Shown: positions 54,592 to 63,091 of the stretch, piece by piece
How the letters are laid out: each line of letters begins with the position of its first letter
How positions within the stretch are numbered: the stretch's first letter is position 1
Program-made: the position numbers and the translations under genes
Notes under the pieces: generated by a model
The model's database searches: none
Told to the model about the DNA's origin: nothing
Seen by the model: only the letters and a program-made list of their open reading frames with translations
Assembly (NCBI GenBank): GCA_021646405.1
Contig: SOER01000001.1
Location: 62,001-126,000 of the forward strand
Length of the DNA stretch: 64,000 bases
Source: Candidatus Loosdrechtia aerotolerans
GTDB taxonomy: Bacteria; Planctomycetota; Brocadiia; Brocadiales; Brocadiaceae
Direction of reading: 5' to 3'

Positions 54592-57471
54592 ATGACTGAA
54601 ACAATGATTGAGGTTATAAATGAAACAAGAAATAGTATTACCGATATCTGGGGCCCGCGAACACCATATAAAGGAGATTGGCCGGAAAGAATAGATCAGC
54701 GCATTCTGGAAGAGCCGGATCGTTGGGTTCAGTCAACCTGTGTTCTCTGCTCAAATGGCTGTGCATTGGATATTGGAGTAAAGAATGGAAAAATTGTCGG
54801 GGTGAGAGGTACCGGTGTAGACCCTGTAAATCACGGCAGGTTAGGTCCAAAAGGTCTGCACGGGTGGGAGGCCAATAATAGTACCGACCGGCTAACACAT
54901 CCATTGATATGGCGTAACGATAAGTTGGTAAAGGTAACCTGGGAAACTGCGATGGATCTCATCGTTCAACGATCAAAAGAGGTTATGAACCGATGTACAG
55001 GGAATGCTATCGGGTTCTATAACACAGGTCAACTCTTTCTTGAAGAATACTATACGCTCTCAATGATTGGTGATGCCGGTATTCATACTCCCCATATGGA
55101 TGGTAACACCCGCCTGTGTACAGCAAGTGCTGCTATGGCACTCATTGAGTCTTTCGGAACGGATGGTGACCCGGGTACGTATGCCGATATTGATACTACG
55201 GACGCAATTTTTCACGTTGGACATAATCCTGCCAATACACAAACGGTTCTCTGGATGCGTATTCTCGACCGGCTCCATAGTACAGATCGCCCGAAACTTA
55301 TTGTAGTTGATCCGCGCAAAACGGATACTGCCAGGGAAGCCGATGTACACATCGCACCGCGCCTCGGTACAAATGTCCCGGTATTGAACGGTCTCCTTAA
55401 CCTGATAATTCAGAAAGGATATAGTAACCGGGATTTTATCGAGGCACACACTGTTGGTTTTGATACATTGGCAGGAATGACAGCCAAGTGGTCACCGGAA
55501 CGTGTTGAAGCGGTAACAGGGGTACCAATTAAGACACTGCAGGCAGCAGCAGAAATTCTTGGTACAACACCAACACTGGTATCTACCGTCCTCCAGGGCG
55601 TCTATCAGTCATGGCAGGCAACTGCTGCTGCCGTTCAGGTTAACAATGTGCACCTTATTCGGGGAATGATTGGTAAGCCGGGCTGCACGGTCTTTCAAAT
55701 GAACGGACAACCAACGGCTCAGAACACCCGGGAATGTGGTGCAAATGGCGAACTTGTTGCCTTCCGCAATTGGAATAACCCGGCACATATCGCAGAACAG
55801 GCGAGGATCTGGAATGTAAGGCCGGAGGATATCCCCCATGCCAATCCCCCGTCGCATGCTATGCAAATATTTCGCTATGCCGAAACCGGCTCAATTAAAC
55901 TCCTGTGGATCATCGGTACGAACCCGGCAGTAACGCTGCCTGAATTAGCACGAATTCGCCGGATTCTTCAGAAAAAAGACCTCTTTGTTATTGTACAGGA
56001 TGGATTCCTTAGTGAAACTGCTGCGCTTGCAGATATTGTTCTTCCGGCGGCAATTTGGGGTGAGAAGACAGGATGTTTTACCAATGCAGACCGGACAGTC
56101 CACATCTCTCATAAAGCAATAGAACCACCGGGTGAGGCACGTTCCGATTTAGATATCTTTCTTGACTATGCACAGCGAATGGATTTCCGGGACAAGGATG
56201 GCGCCCCGCTTATAAAATGGAATGATCCTGAAAGCGCATTTGAAGCCTGGAAGAAATGCAGCAAAGGCCGCCCGTGTGACTACTCAGCGTTAACGTATGA
56301 TAAACTTACGAATCGATCAGGGATTAAATGGCCATGCAATTTTGATAATCCGGGCGGCGCAGACCGTCTGTACACAAATGGCATATTTCATACAAGCTTT
56401 GATTATTGTGAAACCTACGGCCATGATTTAATTACCGGCGCTGCAATTACACCGGAACAATATAAGGCGAATGACCCCGGGGGAAAGGCAATTATTAAAT
56501 GTGCTGATTATATCCCTCCGGAAGAACAGCCGGATGAAAACTATCCGTTGTGGCTTACAACCGGCCGGGTTGTCTATCACTGGCATACACGTACAAAAAC
56601 AGGCCGGTCTCGTGAACTCAGTGATGCTGCACCGGATGTGTACATACAAATTTCTCATGAAGATGCCCTTCGTTACAAAATTTCGAACGGTGATGTCGTT
56701 GAGGTAGAATCACGCCGGGGAAAGATTTATGGCCATGCACACTTAGGTGATATCATTCCGGGACATGTCTTCATTCCTTTCCATTATGGATATTGGGACA
56801 ATCCCGAGTATCCCCGTGCCGTTAACGAATTAACCATTACCAGTTGGGATCCTGTTAGTAAACAACCCCACTTTAAATACGCCGCTGTACGGATCCATAA
56901 AAGTGATGAAACAGCGTTAAAAGGGAAAATGGGTGGAATGACAAAAGGATTGGTAAAGGAGATGAGAGGTGTTGTTGAGAAGGTGAGAGATGCTATCACC
57001 GGTGAGACAACAAAGGCACATGTTGCAGAGTATCTTGAATTACTCAGAAGCAGTGAACAGGAATTCATAAATGCGTCTCGTAAGATAAGAACAGATCATC
57101 CGGATGAACATGATGTTGTATCAATGTCCCGGTTAATGATCTCCTGGTCAGAAAAGCACCTCCAGGCACTTTCTCCTTTTATTGAACGGTATACCGGAAA
57201 AAAAAGCAGAGAGCCAAAGAAACACGATACGAAACGTTTCTACGGAACCCGCACCGGCAGCATAGGTCTCCTGCGTGATCTCCATGATCTCTCTGTACTT
57301 GCCAGCGATATAGAAATGTGCTGGATAATCCTTTCACTAGCTGCAAAGCAGCTTATTGATAAAAGGCTTGAGGATGTCTGTAATGAATTTATTCTGGAAA
57401 CAGAACGTCAAATTGATTGGCTTAAGACACGCATTCGTCATACAGCGCCGCAGGTGCTTATTGTTGGATAA
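54592..57471 (+). CDS. molybdopterin oxidoreductase, NapA/Nas-like, with altered Fe-S motif and helical C-terminal extension
   Basis: 959 residues from the ATG at 54592 (GAGGAG 7 nt upstream; a GTG at 54574 overlaps that site). The N-terminal Fe-S motif is C50-X2-C53-X3-C57, but the fourth ligand position, 28 residues on, is G85 (HGRLGPKGL, codon GGT at 54844-54846) instead of Cys. K87 is kept. The Mo ligand is probably C176 (TRLCTASAAM), as in NapA. Molybdopterin-binding text continues to about residue 790, followed by a helical extension of about 165 residues (LLRDLHDLSVLASDIEM). No Tat signal, so cytosolic. Substrate unknown; nitrate, formate or another oxyanion are options. Confidence 0.88.
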   Translation: MTETMIEVINETRNSITDIWGPRTPYKGDWPERIDQRILEEPDRWVQSTCVLCSNGCALDIGVKNGKIVGVRGTGVDPVNHGRLGPKGLHGWEANNSTDRLTHPLIWRNDKLVKVTWETAMDLIVQRSKEVMNRCTGNAIGFYNTGQLFLEEYYTLSMIGDAGIHTPHMDGNTRLCTASAAMALIESFGTDGDPGTYADIDTTDAIFHVGHNPANTQTVLWMRILDRLHSTDRPKLIVVDPRKTDTAREADVHIAPRLGTNVPVLNGLLNLIIQKGYSNRDFIEAHTVGFDTLAGMTAKWSPERVEAVTGVPIKTLQAAAEILGTTPTLVSTVLQGVYQSWQATAAAVQVNNVHLIRGMIGKPGCTVFQMNGQPTAQNTRECGANGELVAFRNWNNPAHIAEQARIWNVRPEDIPHANPPSHAMQIFRYAETGSIKLLWIIGTNPAVTLPELARIRRILQKKDLFVIVQDGFLSETAALADIVLPAAIWGEKTGCFTNADRTVHISHKAIEPPGEARSDLDIFLDYAQRMDFRDKDGAPLIKWNDPESAFEAWKKCSKGRPCDYSALTYDKLTNRSGIKWPCNFDNPGGADRLYTNGIFHTSFDYCETYGHDLITGAAITPEQYKANDPGGKAIIKCADYIPPEEQPDENYPLWLTTGRVVYHWHTRTKTGRSRELSDAAPDVYIQISHEDALRYKISNGDVVEVESRRGKIYGHAHLGDIIPGHVFIPFHYGYWDNPEYPRAVNELTITSWDPVSKQPHFKYAAVRIHKSDETALKGKMGGMTKGLVKEMRGVVEKVRDAITGETTKAHVAEYLELLRSSEQEFINASRKIRTDHPDEHDVVSMSRLMISWSEKHLQALSPFIERYTGKKSREPKKHDTKRFYGTRTGSIGLLRDLHDLSVLASDIEMCWIILSLAAKQLIDKRLEDVCNEFILETERQIDWLKTRIRHTAPQVLIVG

Positions 57472-57553
57472 TAGGATAGAAACATACGATGTGTTTACCT
57501 CTATTATTCCCTCTTACAAAAAGAAAAAATACATTATACAGAGGAGTCTTTAT

Positions 57554-57895
57554 ATGGGAGATACCACTATCGTGAAAGTTCAGTCTAAATACTCACCAGC
57601 GGGAGAATTCGGCCAAAAATATCTGGCAGCAGGCATCAGGGTCGCCATGCGCCTTTGGGAGGATGAACCACCCGGCAGACAAAAGCCGGAAACCAAACGT
57701 GATTATGAAGTAATCGGTTATGTCATAAAAGGCCGGGCTGAATTACATTCAGAGGGGCAAGTTATCTCTCTTGAGCCTGGCGATTCATGGGTTGTACCCA
57801 GAGGGGCAGCCCATACTTACAAGATTCTCGAGCCATTCACAGCAGTCGAGGTAACATCTCCCCCTTATCACGTCCATGGACGTGATGTAACTTAG
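57554..57895 (+). CDS. cupin-domain protein
   Basis: 113 residues, a single cupin barrel: YEVIGYVIKGRAELHSEGQ (motif 1 region) and LEPGDSWVVPRGAAHTYKI (motif 2 with its His). The start is the ATG at 57554, 7 nt after GAGGAG; an upstream in-frame reading lies inside the oxidoreductase gene. It is flanked by the molybdopterin enzyme and a Zn dehydrogenase on the same strand. It could be a metal-dependent enzyme or a small-molecule sensor. Confidence 0.82.
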   Translation: MGDTTIVKVQSKYSPAGEFGQKYLAAGIRVAMRLWEDEPPGRQKPETKRDYEVIGYVIKGRAELHSEGQVISLEPGDSWVVPRGAAHTYKILEPFTAVEVTSPPYHVHGRDVT

Positions 57896-57942
57896 CTCAC
57901 AACATATTTACTCACATGAAACAATGAATAAGGAGAATCGTT

Positions 57943-59178
57943 ATGAAAGCCGTTGTTTTCCATGGAATTGGCGATATTCGCCTTGAAGAAGTGGATGATC
58001 CAAAAATTGAAAACCCAACCGACGCTATTGTACGCATTACCGCCAGCGCTATCTGCGGGACTGATTTACATATGATTCGGGGTACCATGGCAGGAATGAA
58101 ACCCGGCACTATCCTGGGACACGAAGGGGTAGGAATCGTTGAAGAGGTTGGACCTGAGGTTCGCAATCTGAGTGCCGGCGATAGGGTTGTTATTCCTTCC
58201 ACCATTGCCTGTGGCTACTGCGTTTACTGCCGCGCAGGCTATTATGCTCAATGTGATAATGCGAACCCTTATGGGCCACATGCAGGAACGGCATTTTTTG
58301 GAGGACCGGAAGAAAGCGGTCCTTTTCATGGTCTTCAGGCTGAGAAAGCGCGTATCCCCTTTGCCAATGTAGGACCTGTGAAGCTTCCTGAAGAGGTAAG
58401 CGATGATCAGGCCATTCTTTTATCCGATATCTTTCCTACAGGGTTTTTCGGCGCAGAATTAGCGGAAATTAAAGCAGGTGACACCGTAGCAGTTTTCGGA
58501 TGCGGTCCCGTTGGTCAATTTACGATTGTAAGTGCCAGGATCTTTGGTGCCGGAAGGATTATAGCAGTTGATACTATCCGTTCCCGTTTAGAAATGGCGC
58601 AGGAAAATGGCGCAGAAATCATAGATTATAATGCAGAAGACCCTGTCGAATCTATCCGTAAGCTTACCGGTGGCATCGGTGTTGACCGTGCTATTGATGC
58701 AGTCGGTATCGATGCAAACCTGCCGCATGAAGGCCCCGCGGCCAAACAAGCAAATAACCAGAAACCCCTGTTTGAACAAGAACTCAGGGAGGTTGCCCCG
58801 GAAACCCATCCTGAAGGTCCTAACTGGCATCCGGGCGATGCACCCTCGATAGTATTGCAATGGGCCGTAAAGGCATTGGCAAAAGCGGGAACCCTCTCTG
58901 TTATCGGTGTTTATCCACAAAAAGCTCAATTTTTTCCTGTTGGTGCTGCAATGAACAAGAATCTTACCATTAAGATGGGAAATTGCAATCACCGAAAATA
59001 CCTTCCTATGCTTGTTGATATGGTTCGCAGCGGGATGGTTGATCCGGAAAAGGTTCTTGCCCAGACTCATTACGAACCCTTCGGTTCCGCTATCGACGCA
59101 TATAAGGCATTTGATCAACGCCAGCCGGGATGGATTAAGGTAGTTCTCGAACCTGCAGAAGTTTTAGCATCAAGATAA
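57943..59178 (+). CDS. zinc-dependent dehydrogenase, formaldehyde-dehydrogenase-like
   Basis: 411 residues of the zinc MDR class with the long insertion of glutathione-independent formaldehyde dehydrogenases/dismutases: SAICGTDLHM, GHEGVGIVEEVG, structural-zinc CGYCVYCRAGYYAQC, NAD loop FGCGPVGQFTIV and AVDTIRSRLEMA, then an insertion near 265-305 with PNWHPGDAPS. Together with the molybdopterin oxidoreductase upstream it could form an aldehyde/formate oxidation route. AAGGAG precedes the ATG. It is the last gene of the unit. Confidence 0.88.
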   Translation: MKAVVFHGIGDIRLEEVDDPKIENPTDAIVRITASAICGTDLHMIRGTMAGMKPGTILGHEGVGIVEEVGPEVRNLSAGDRVVIPSTIACGYCVYCRAGYYAQCDNANPYGPHAGTAFFGGPEESGPFHGLQAEKARIPFANVGPVKLPEEVSDDQAILLSDIFPTGFFGAELAEIKAGDTVAVFGCGPVGQFTIVSARIFGAGRIIAVDTIRSRLEMAQENGAEIIDYNAEDPVESIRKLTGGIGVDRAIDAVGIDANLPHEGPAAKQANNQKPLFEQELREVAPETHPEGPNWHPGDAPSIVLQWAVKALAKAGTLSVIGVYPQKAQFFPVGAAMNKNLTIKMGNCNHRKYLPMLVDMVRSGMVDPEKVLAQTHYEPFGSAIDAYKAFDQRQPGWIKVVLEPAEVLASR

Positions 59179-59350
59179 ATTTTCACAATAGAGAATACTT
59201 ATGATTTTACGAAAGGTAATGAAGATATGCAGTAATAGTGATCCTATCGTAGTTCGTTCATCCACCCCACCCTTGATTTCTCATGAGTAAGGTGGATGAA
59301 GCGCACCAAACCCGCCTGATTACCCTCCTTGGTTTATATTCTTCCCGTCA

Positions 59351-59375
59351 TGTGTCATGCCCCCCGCATGACACA
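59351..59375. repeat. 10-bp palindrome
   Basis: TGTGTCATGC (59351-59360), five C, then GCATGACACA (59366-59375), a perfect stem. A further TGTGTCATGGCAT copy begins at 59383. It is a hairpin without a T-run. Confidence 0.65.
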
Positions 59376-59621
59376 GCGCCCTTGTGTCATGGCATACTCT
59401 TTCATCAAATTTAGCGGTACTACAATTCTGCAATCCCTTAAATAAAAACGAACAAGTACCCGGATATAATTTTTACCTACTTTACCAAAGTATCAAAGTC
59501 CCCATTGAGAATTGGTAACCTCCCCCTTTGTTCCTCCTTCTGAAGGCTCATCCTTACCCACAACTTCCCCTTCCATATATCCTGTACTCTTTTATGGTGT
59601 TTGAGCGTGAATGTGCGCAGG

Positions 59622-59678
59622 CTAAAGACCTGCGGCTACTTGTGGTTGCCCTTGGCAACTGTAGCCGCAGGTCTTTAG
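59622..59678. repeat. nested palindrome with 18-bp perfect arms
   Basis: CTAAAGACCTGCGGCTAC (59622-59639) and its exact reverse complement (59661-59678) enclose a smaller stem GTTGCC/GGCAAC (59645-59650 with 59654-59659). It looks like a dispersed REP/MITE-type unit. Confidence 0.8.
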
Positions 59679-59864
59679 GGTACGCCTCGTGCTAAAATGC
59701 GGAATAACGCAGTACTCTTTTCTATTTGTTAAGCACAGGAATTTAAAATTATTTCCTCACACATTCCTTACTTTGGCATCTTTTTTCCTTGGCTATCTAT
59801 CACTTTTTCTGTCAAAAGGGTTTTCGTTTATTTTTCATGTTAGTGAAAGAAGGAATAAAAAGAT

Positions 59865-62363
59865 ATGAATAGTAAAAAATTATTGCTCCGTTCATTGTTC
59901 GTCTTCATTTCTCTTAACCTTTTCTTCGTTGAAATTAACATCTCTCAAGCAGCATGGAAAAAAAATGTTGTAGATGCCCCAAAATGGTTCTGTGATTTTC
60001 AAAGACATTCTTCGAGGGCAATTGCAATTGATGCTGATAAACGCCCCCATATCGTGTACGGAGGCGACCATCTTTATTATGCATATCATAACGGCAAGAG
60101 ATGGGCTTACCGAACCGTAGATTCATCACCTGGTGTAGGACAATATGCCTCCCTGGTGATTGATTCTTCCGGCAAAATACATATAAGCTATTACAATGCA
60201 ACACACGGCAACCTTAACTATGCTACCAATAAATCAGGCTCATGGGTAAAAACAACGGTAGATAGTGCCGGAAATGTAGGTCTGGATACTTCCCTGGTGG
60301 TTGACCCTTCCGGCAAGGTGCATATCAGTTACGTTTACTTTGATTCTGTAAACGAAGAGGCTAAGCTCAAGTATGCAACAAATAAATCGGGTTCCTGGGT
60401 AAAGACCATTGTGGATAGCGGGGGTTGGTATAACTCTATAGCGGTTGATAGCTCGGGCAACGTGCATATAAGTTATGAAGGGTACGGGTATTCCTCCAAT
60501 TTTTTCAGCTACGCTAGTTTTCTCAACTACGCTACCAATAAAACCGGTACATGGGAGACAGTTACTCTGGATGATTACCATGCAGGGCAATCGACTTCCA
60601 TAGCAGTTGACTCGCACAATAAAGTTCATATCAGCTATTACGATCCAAAAAATAGCAATCTTGCCTATATAACTGATACATCTGGTTCCTGGGAGACAGT
60701 TACCATAGATAGTGAGGGTAATGTAGGCGGATTTACCTCCCTGGCACTTGATTCATCGGATAATGTACATATCGGCTACTATGACAGCTATCCTAATTAT
60801 AACCTGAAGTATGCCACGAACAAATCCGGCTCCTGGGAAAAAATTACTGTTGATAGTATCGGGGATGTAGGTGAATTTGCCTCTATAGCACTTGATTCAT
60901 CAGGTGGGGTACACCTTAGCTATTACAATTACTCCAGAGGTTACCTTAAGTATGCTGCCAATACATCTGGGGATTCCTGGACAAAAATCATCGTAGACAG
61001 AAACGGTATTGTAGGTGAATTTTCCTCTCTAACACTTGATTCATCAGGCAATGCACATATTAGTTATTATGATTGTTTCCGAGGCAACCTGAAGTATGCC
61101 ACGAATACGTCAGGTACATGGATAAGAACAACGGTCGATAAATCGAGAGATGTAGGCAGATACAGCTCCATAGTCATTGACAAGACAGGCAAGGTACATG
61201 TGAGCTATTACGATTACTTCAACGGTAACCTCAAATACGCTACCAACAGTTCCGGTGCATGGGTAAAAACAGTTGTAGACAGGACTGACACAGGTTCATT
61301 TACCTCTATAACGGTGGATTCATCAAATAAAGCGCATATCAGCTATTATGATTTCGGCAGCGATAGTCTCAGATATGCGACCAATGCATCCGGTTCCTGG
61401 GTTACAACAACCCTGGGTAAAGGAGGAGTATGGAGTTCTATAGCTGTTGACGCATCCAATAAAGTACACATCAGCCACTATAATTCAGGGCTCGAATACA
61501 TAAGCAACAGCTCCGGTACATGGAAAAGCACCGTTGTCGACGGTATAACCCTCATGGGCTTCTCTACCTCTCTGGCCGTTGATGCATCGGGTAAAGTACA
61601 TATTAGTTATACGAATGGCAGTCTTAAGTATGCAACCAACAAATCCGGTGTATGGATACCTATGACCATTGACCATACTGCCGGTTGGGCAGGCGATTAC
61701 AGTTCAATAGCAGTTGATGCATCGGGTAATGCTCATATCAGTTATTATGATGAAAATACCGGTAACCTCAAATATGCCACAAACGCATACGGCAACTGGT
61801 CTAAAACAGTTGTAGATGCTTATGGCGTTTCGGGTTTATATACTTCCCTGGCATTAAAAGCACCGGATAAGGTCTACATCAGTTACTATAACCTCAGTAA
61901 CGGCGACCTCAAATGTGCCACTACTATTCCCACACCTCTTTTGTCTGATTCTCCCGGAAGTGAGACGAAAAATACGGTAAAGATGGTAAATGAGAATACT
62001 GTCCCCGCACAGGATTTCCTGTCAGACGTCCCCCGGTCAGGCGCCATCGAATACAGCAATAATGACTTTCCCAATACTACTCACAGAGGGCAGCAACACC
62101 TGGTAATCTCTGGATACACCCTCAATGAAAATGGATTCCCTCTTAAAGGTGTAAGACTGCGTCTCAGGGGAAGAGGACACATCAGTACTGCAGAATCAAA
62201 TGAAAACGGATTTTTTGAATTTAAAAATCTGCCGAAAGGAGCATATCGCATTATAGCAGAAAAAGACAGTTACACAACATACAGAGAGGGAATAAAATCT
62301 TTCAGAAAAGAAGAGAAACTTATGACCATCAAACTTGTTGAGAAGAAGAGAAACACTTTGTGA
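59865..62363 (+). CDS. secreted repeat protein: 13-14 propeller-type repeats plus a carboxypeptidase-regulatory-like domain
   Basis: 832 residues. A signal peptide (to about 30, ISQAAW) leads into 13-14 repeats of about 45 residues with the pattern SLAVDSSGKVHISYY then GNLKYATNKSGSWVKT and VD. Repeats of this kind form BNR/kelch-like beta-propellers, here probably two stacked ones. Residues about 755-832 are a carboxypeptidase-regulatory-like beta-sandwich (GYTLNENGFPLKGVRL, ENGFFEFKNLPKGAYRI). There is no sorting tag visible. A role in surface binding or a matrix is likely; the ligand is unknown. AAGGAAT precedes the ATG. Confidence 0.85.
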   Translation: MNSKKLLLRSLFVFISLNLFFVEINISQAAWKKNVVDAPKWFCDFQRHSSRAIAIDADKRPHIVYGGDHLYYAYHNGKRWAYRTVDSSPGVGQYASLVIDSSGKIHISYYNATHGNLNYATNKSGSWVKTTVDSAGNVGLDTSLVVDPSGKVHISYVYFDSVNEEAKLKYATNKSGSWVKTIVDSGGWYNSIAVDSSGNVHISYEGYGYSSNFFSYASFLNYATNKTGTWETVTLDDYHAGQSTSIAVDSHNKVHISYYDPKNSNLAYITDTSGSWETVTIDSEGNVGGFTSLALDSSDNVHIGYYDSYPNYNLKYATNKSGSWEKITVDSIGDVGEFASIALDSSGGVHLSYYNYSRGYLKYAANTSGDSWTKIIVDRNGIVGEFSSLTLDSSGNAHISYYDCFRGNLKYATNTSGTWIRTTVDKSRDVGRYSSIVIDKTGKVHVSYYDYFNGNLKYATNSSGAWVKTVVDRTDTGSFTSITVDSSNKAHISYYDFGSDSLRYATNASGSWVTTTLGKGGVWSSIAVDASNKVHISHYNSGLEYISNSSGTWKSTVVDGITLMGFSTSLAVDASGKVHISYTNGSLKYATNKSGVWIPMTIDHTAGWAGDYSSIAVDASGNAHISYYDENTGNLKYATNAYGNWSKTVVDAYGVSGLYTSLALKAPDKVYISYYNLSNGDLKCATTIPTPLLSDSPGSETKNTVKMVNENTVPAQDFLSDVPRSGAIEYSNNDFPNTTHRGQQHLVISGYTLNENGFPLKGVRLRLRGRGHISTAESNENGFFEFKNLPKGAYRIIAEKDSYTTYREGIKSFRKEEKLMTIKLVEKKRNTL

Positions 62364-62381
62364 TCGGAAGGTAATTACCAT

Positions 62382-62449
62382 AGGGATGAAGCATTTGCTA
62401 GTTATATGAGGATACATCGTATGTTACTCCCGGCAAATGCTTCGCCCCT
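62382..62449. repeat. 68-bp palindromic element (REP-like)
   Basis: Bases 62382-62398 pair with 62433-62449 over 17 positions with one mismatch and one wobble; the core GAAGCATTTGC/GCAAATGCTTC is perfect. A small inner stem ATAC/GTAT lies in the 34-nt loop. It follows the propeller gene but lacks a T-run, so a mobile palindrome is likelier than a terminator. Confidence 0.7.
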
Positions 62450-62527
62450 GAAAAACCATGTATTCTATTTGTCATTGTCATATATCTTTCAGTATAAGAA
62501 TAGTTTATAGATTTCCTGTAAAACGGG

Positions 62528-62564
62528 AAATTTAATTGTCGTTGAACAGAAAGTTTAATTGTCG
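62528..62564. repeat. direct repeat of TTTAATTGTCG
   Basis: Two copies of TTTAATTGTCG, at 62531-62541 and 62554-62564, lie 23 bp apart, each preceded by GAAA or GAAAG. Such paired short repeats occur at the ends of some transposons; no partner end is visible in the window. Confidence 0.5.
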
Positions 62565-62579
62565 CTTATCATCTTTATT

Positions 62580-62786
62580 CTAATCACCTATTTCCTTCAA
62601 TATTTCCATTTCTTTGTATAATATAGTATTGATTACTCTATCGAGTTCTATATTTTTATCTAATGCCTTTTTACTATAAAACTCCTTAACTTTTTTATCC
62701 AAATAAATAGGTATTTCCAGCTCTTCTATAGGTCTGTAAAACTTACCCTGCTCTGCTTTTGAAAAGTCATATTCTTTTCGCATCAT
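62580..62786 (-). CDS. brnA: BrnA-like antitoxin
   Basis: 68 residues: MRKEYDFSKAEQGKFYRP then IPIYLDKKVKEFYSKKALDKN, a ribbon-helix-helix-type antitoxin as in BrnA. It would bind and neutralise BrnT and repress the operon. GGAG stands 6 nt before the ATG at 62786. The gene overlaps the stop of the brnT reading frame by 1 nt, the normal toxin-first order. Confidence 0.75.
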   Translation of the reverse strand: MMRKEYDFSKAEQGKFYRPIEELEIPIYLDKKVKEFYSKKALDKNIELDRVINTILYKEMEILKEIGD

Positions 62787-63052
62787 TAACCACTCCTCTC
62801 AAAATATTGTTTAATTTCATTTTTGGTAGCCTTTCTTGCTGATATAATCCTTACAAATTCTCTACCCTTAATCTTTCTAAATGTATGAACAACTACCAAA
62901 ATCTGATTATTTAGAGCTTGTCCTATTGTTATCCATCTATCCTCTTTTTCCGAATGCTTATCATTATAAAGTGTTAACATATATTTATCTGCAAATACAT
63001 GACACGCTTCTAGAAATGTTATATTATGCTTTCTTTTATTTACCTTATCCTT
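62786..63052 (-). pseudogene. brnT: BrnT-like toxin gene missing its 5' end
   Basis: The frame reads KDKVNKRKHNITFLEACHVF near the start, HSEKEDRWITIGQAL, ILVVVHTF and IISARKATKNEIKQY, a nearly full BrnT ribonuclease toxin. The normal first residues (a start plus FEWD-like text) are absent: upstream of codon 63052-63050 the sequence changes to C-rich text from the adjoining transposase end. The first internal ATG (62980) would drop about 24 residues. It was probably cut when the RAYT gene inserted, leaving the toxin without its start and promoter. Confidence 0.7.
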
Positions 63053-63059
63053 TTTAGGG

Positions 63060-63091
63060 GGTAGGACTGGGGTCAGGTAGGACTGGGGTCA
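63060..63091. repeat. 16-bp tandem duplication at the transposase/brnT junction
   Basis: GGTAGGACTGGGGTCA occurs twice in tandem (63060-63075 and 63076-63091). The second copy supplies the stop codon of the transposase frame (63089-63091). The junction with brnT lies directly after the first copy. Confidence 0.75.

Larger units (their letters stand above)
59179..59864. other. 686-bp gene-free region with palindromic repeats
   Basis: I find no supportable gene here. It holds the palindromes at 59351-59375 and 59622-59678 and a third partial copy of TGTGTCATG at 59383-59391. The 59690-59860 part is AT-rich and should contain the promoter of the propeller gene, but no clear boxes were recognised. 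Confidence 0.6.

Noticed and set aside
57356-57553. N-terminal extension of the cupin protein
   Set aside because: It lies within the oxidoreductase gene in another frame, and a good GAGGAG site marks the start at 57554.
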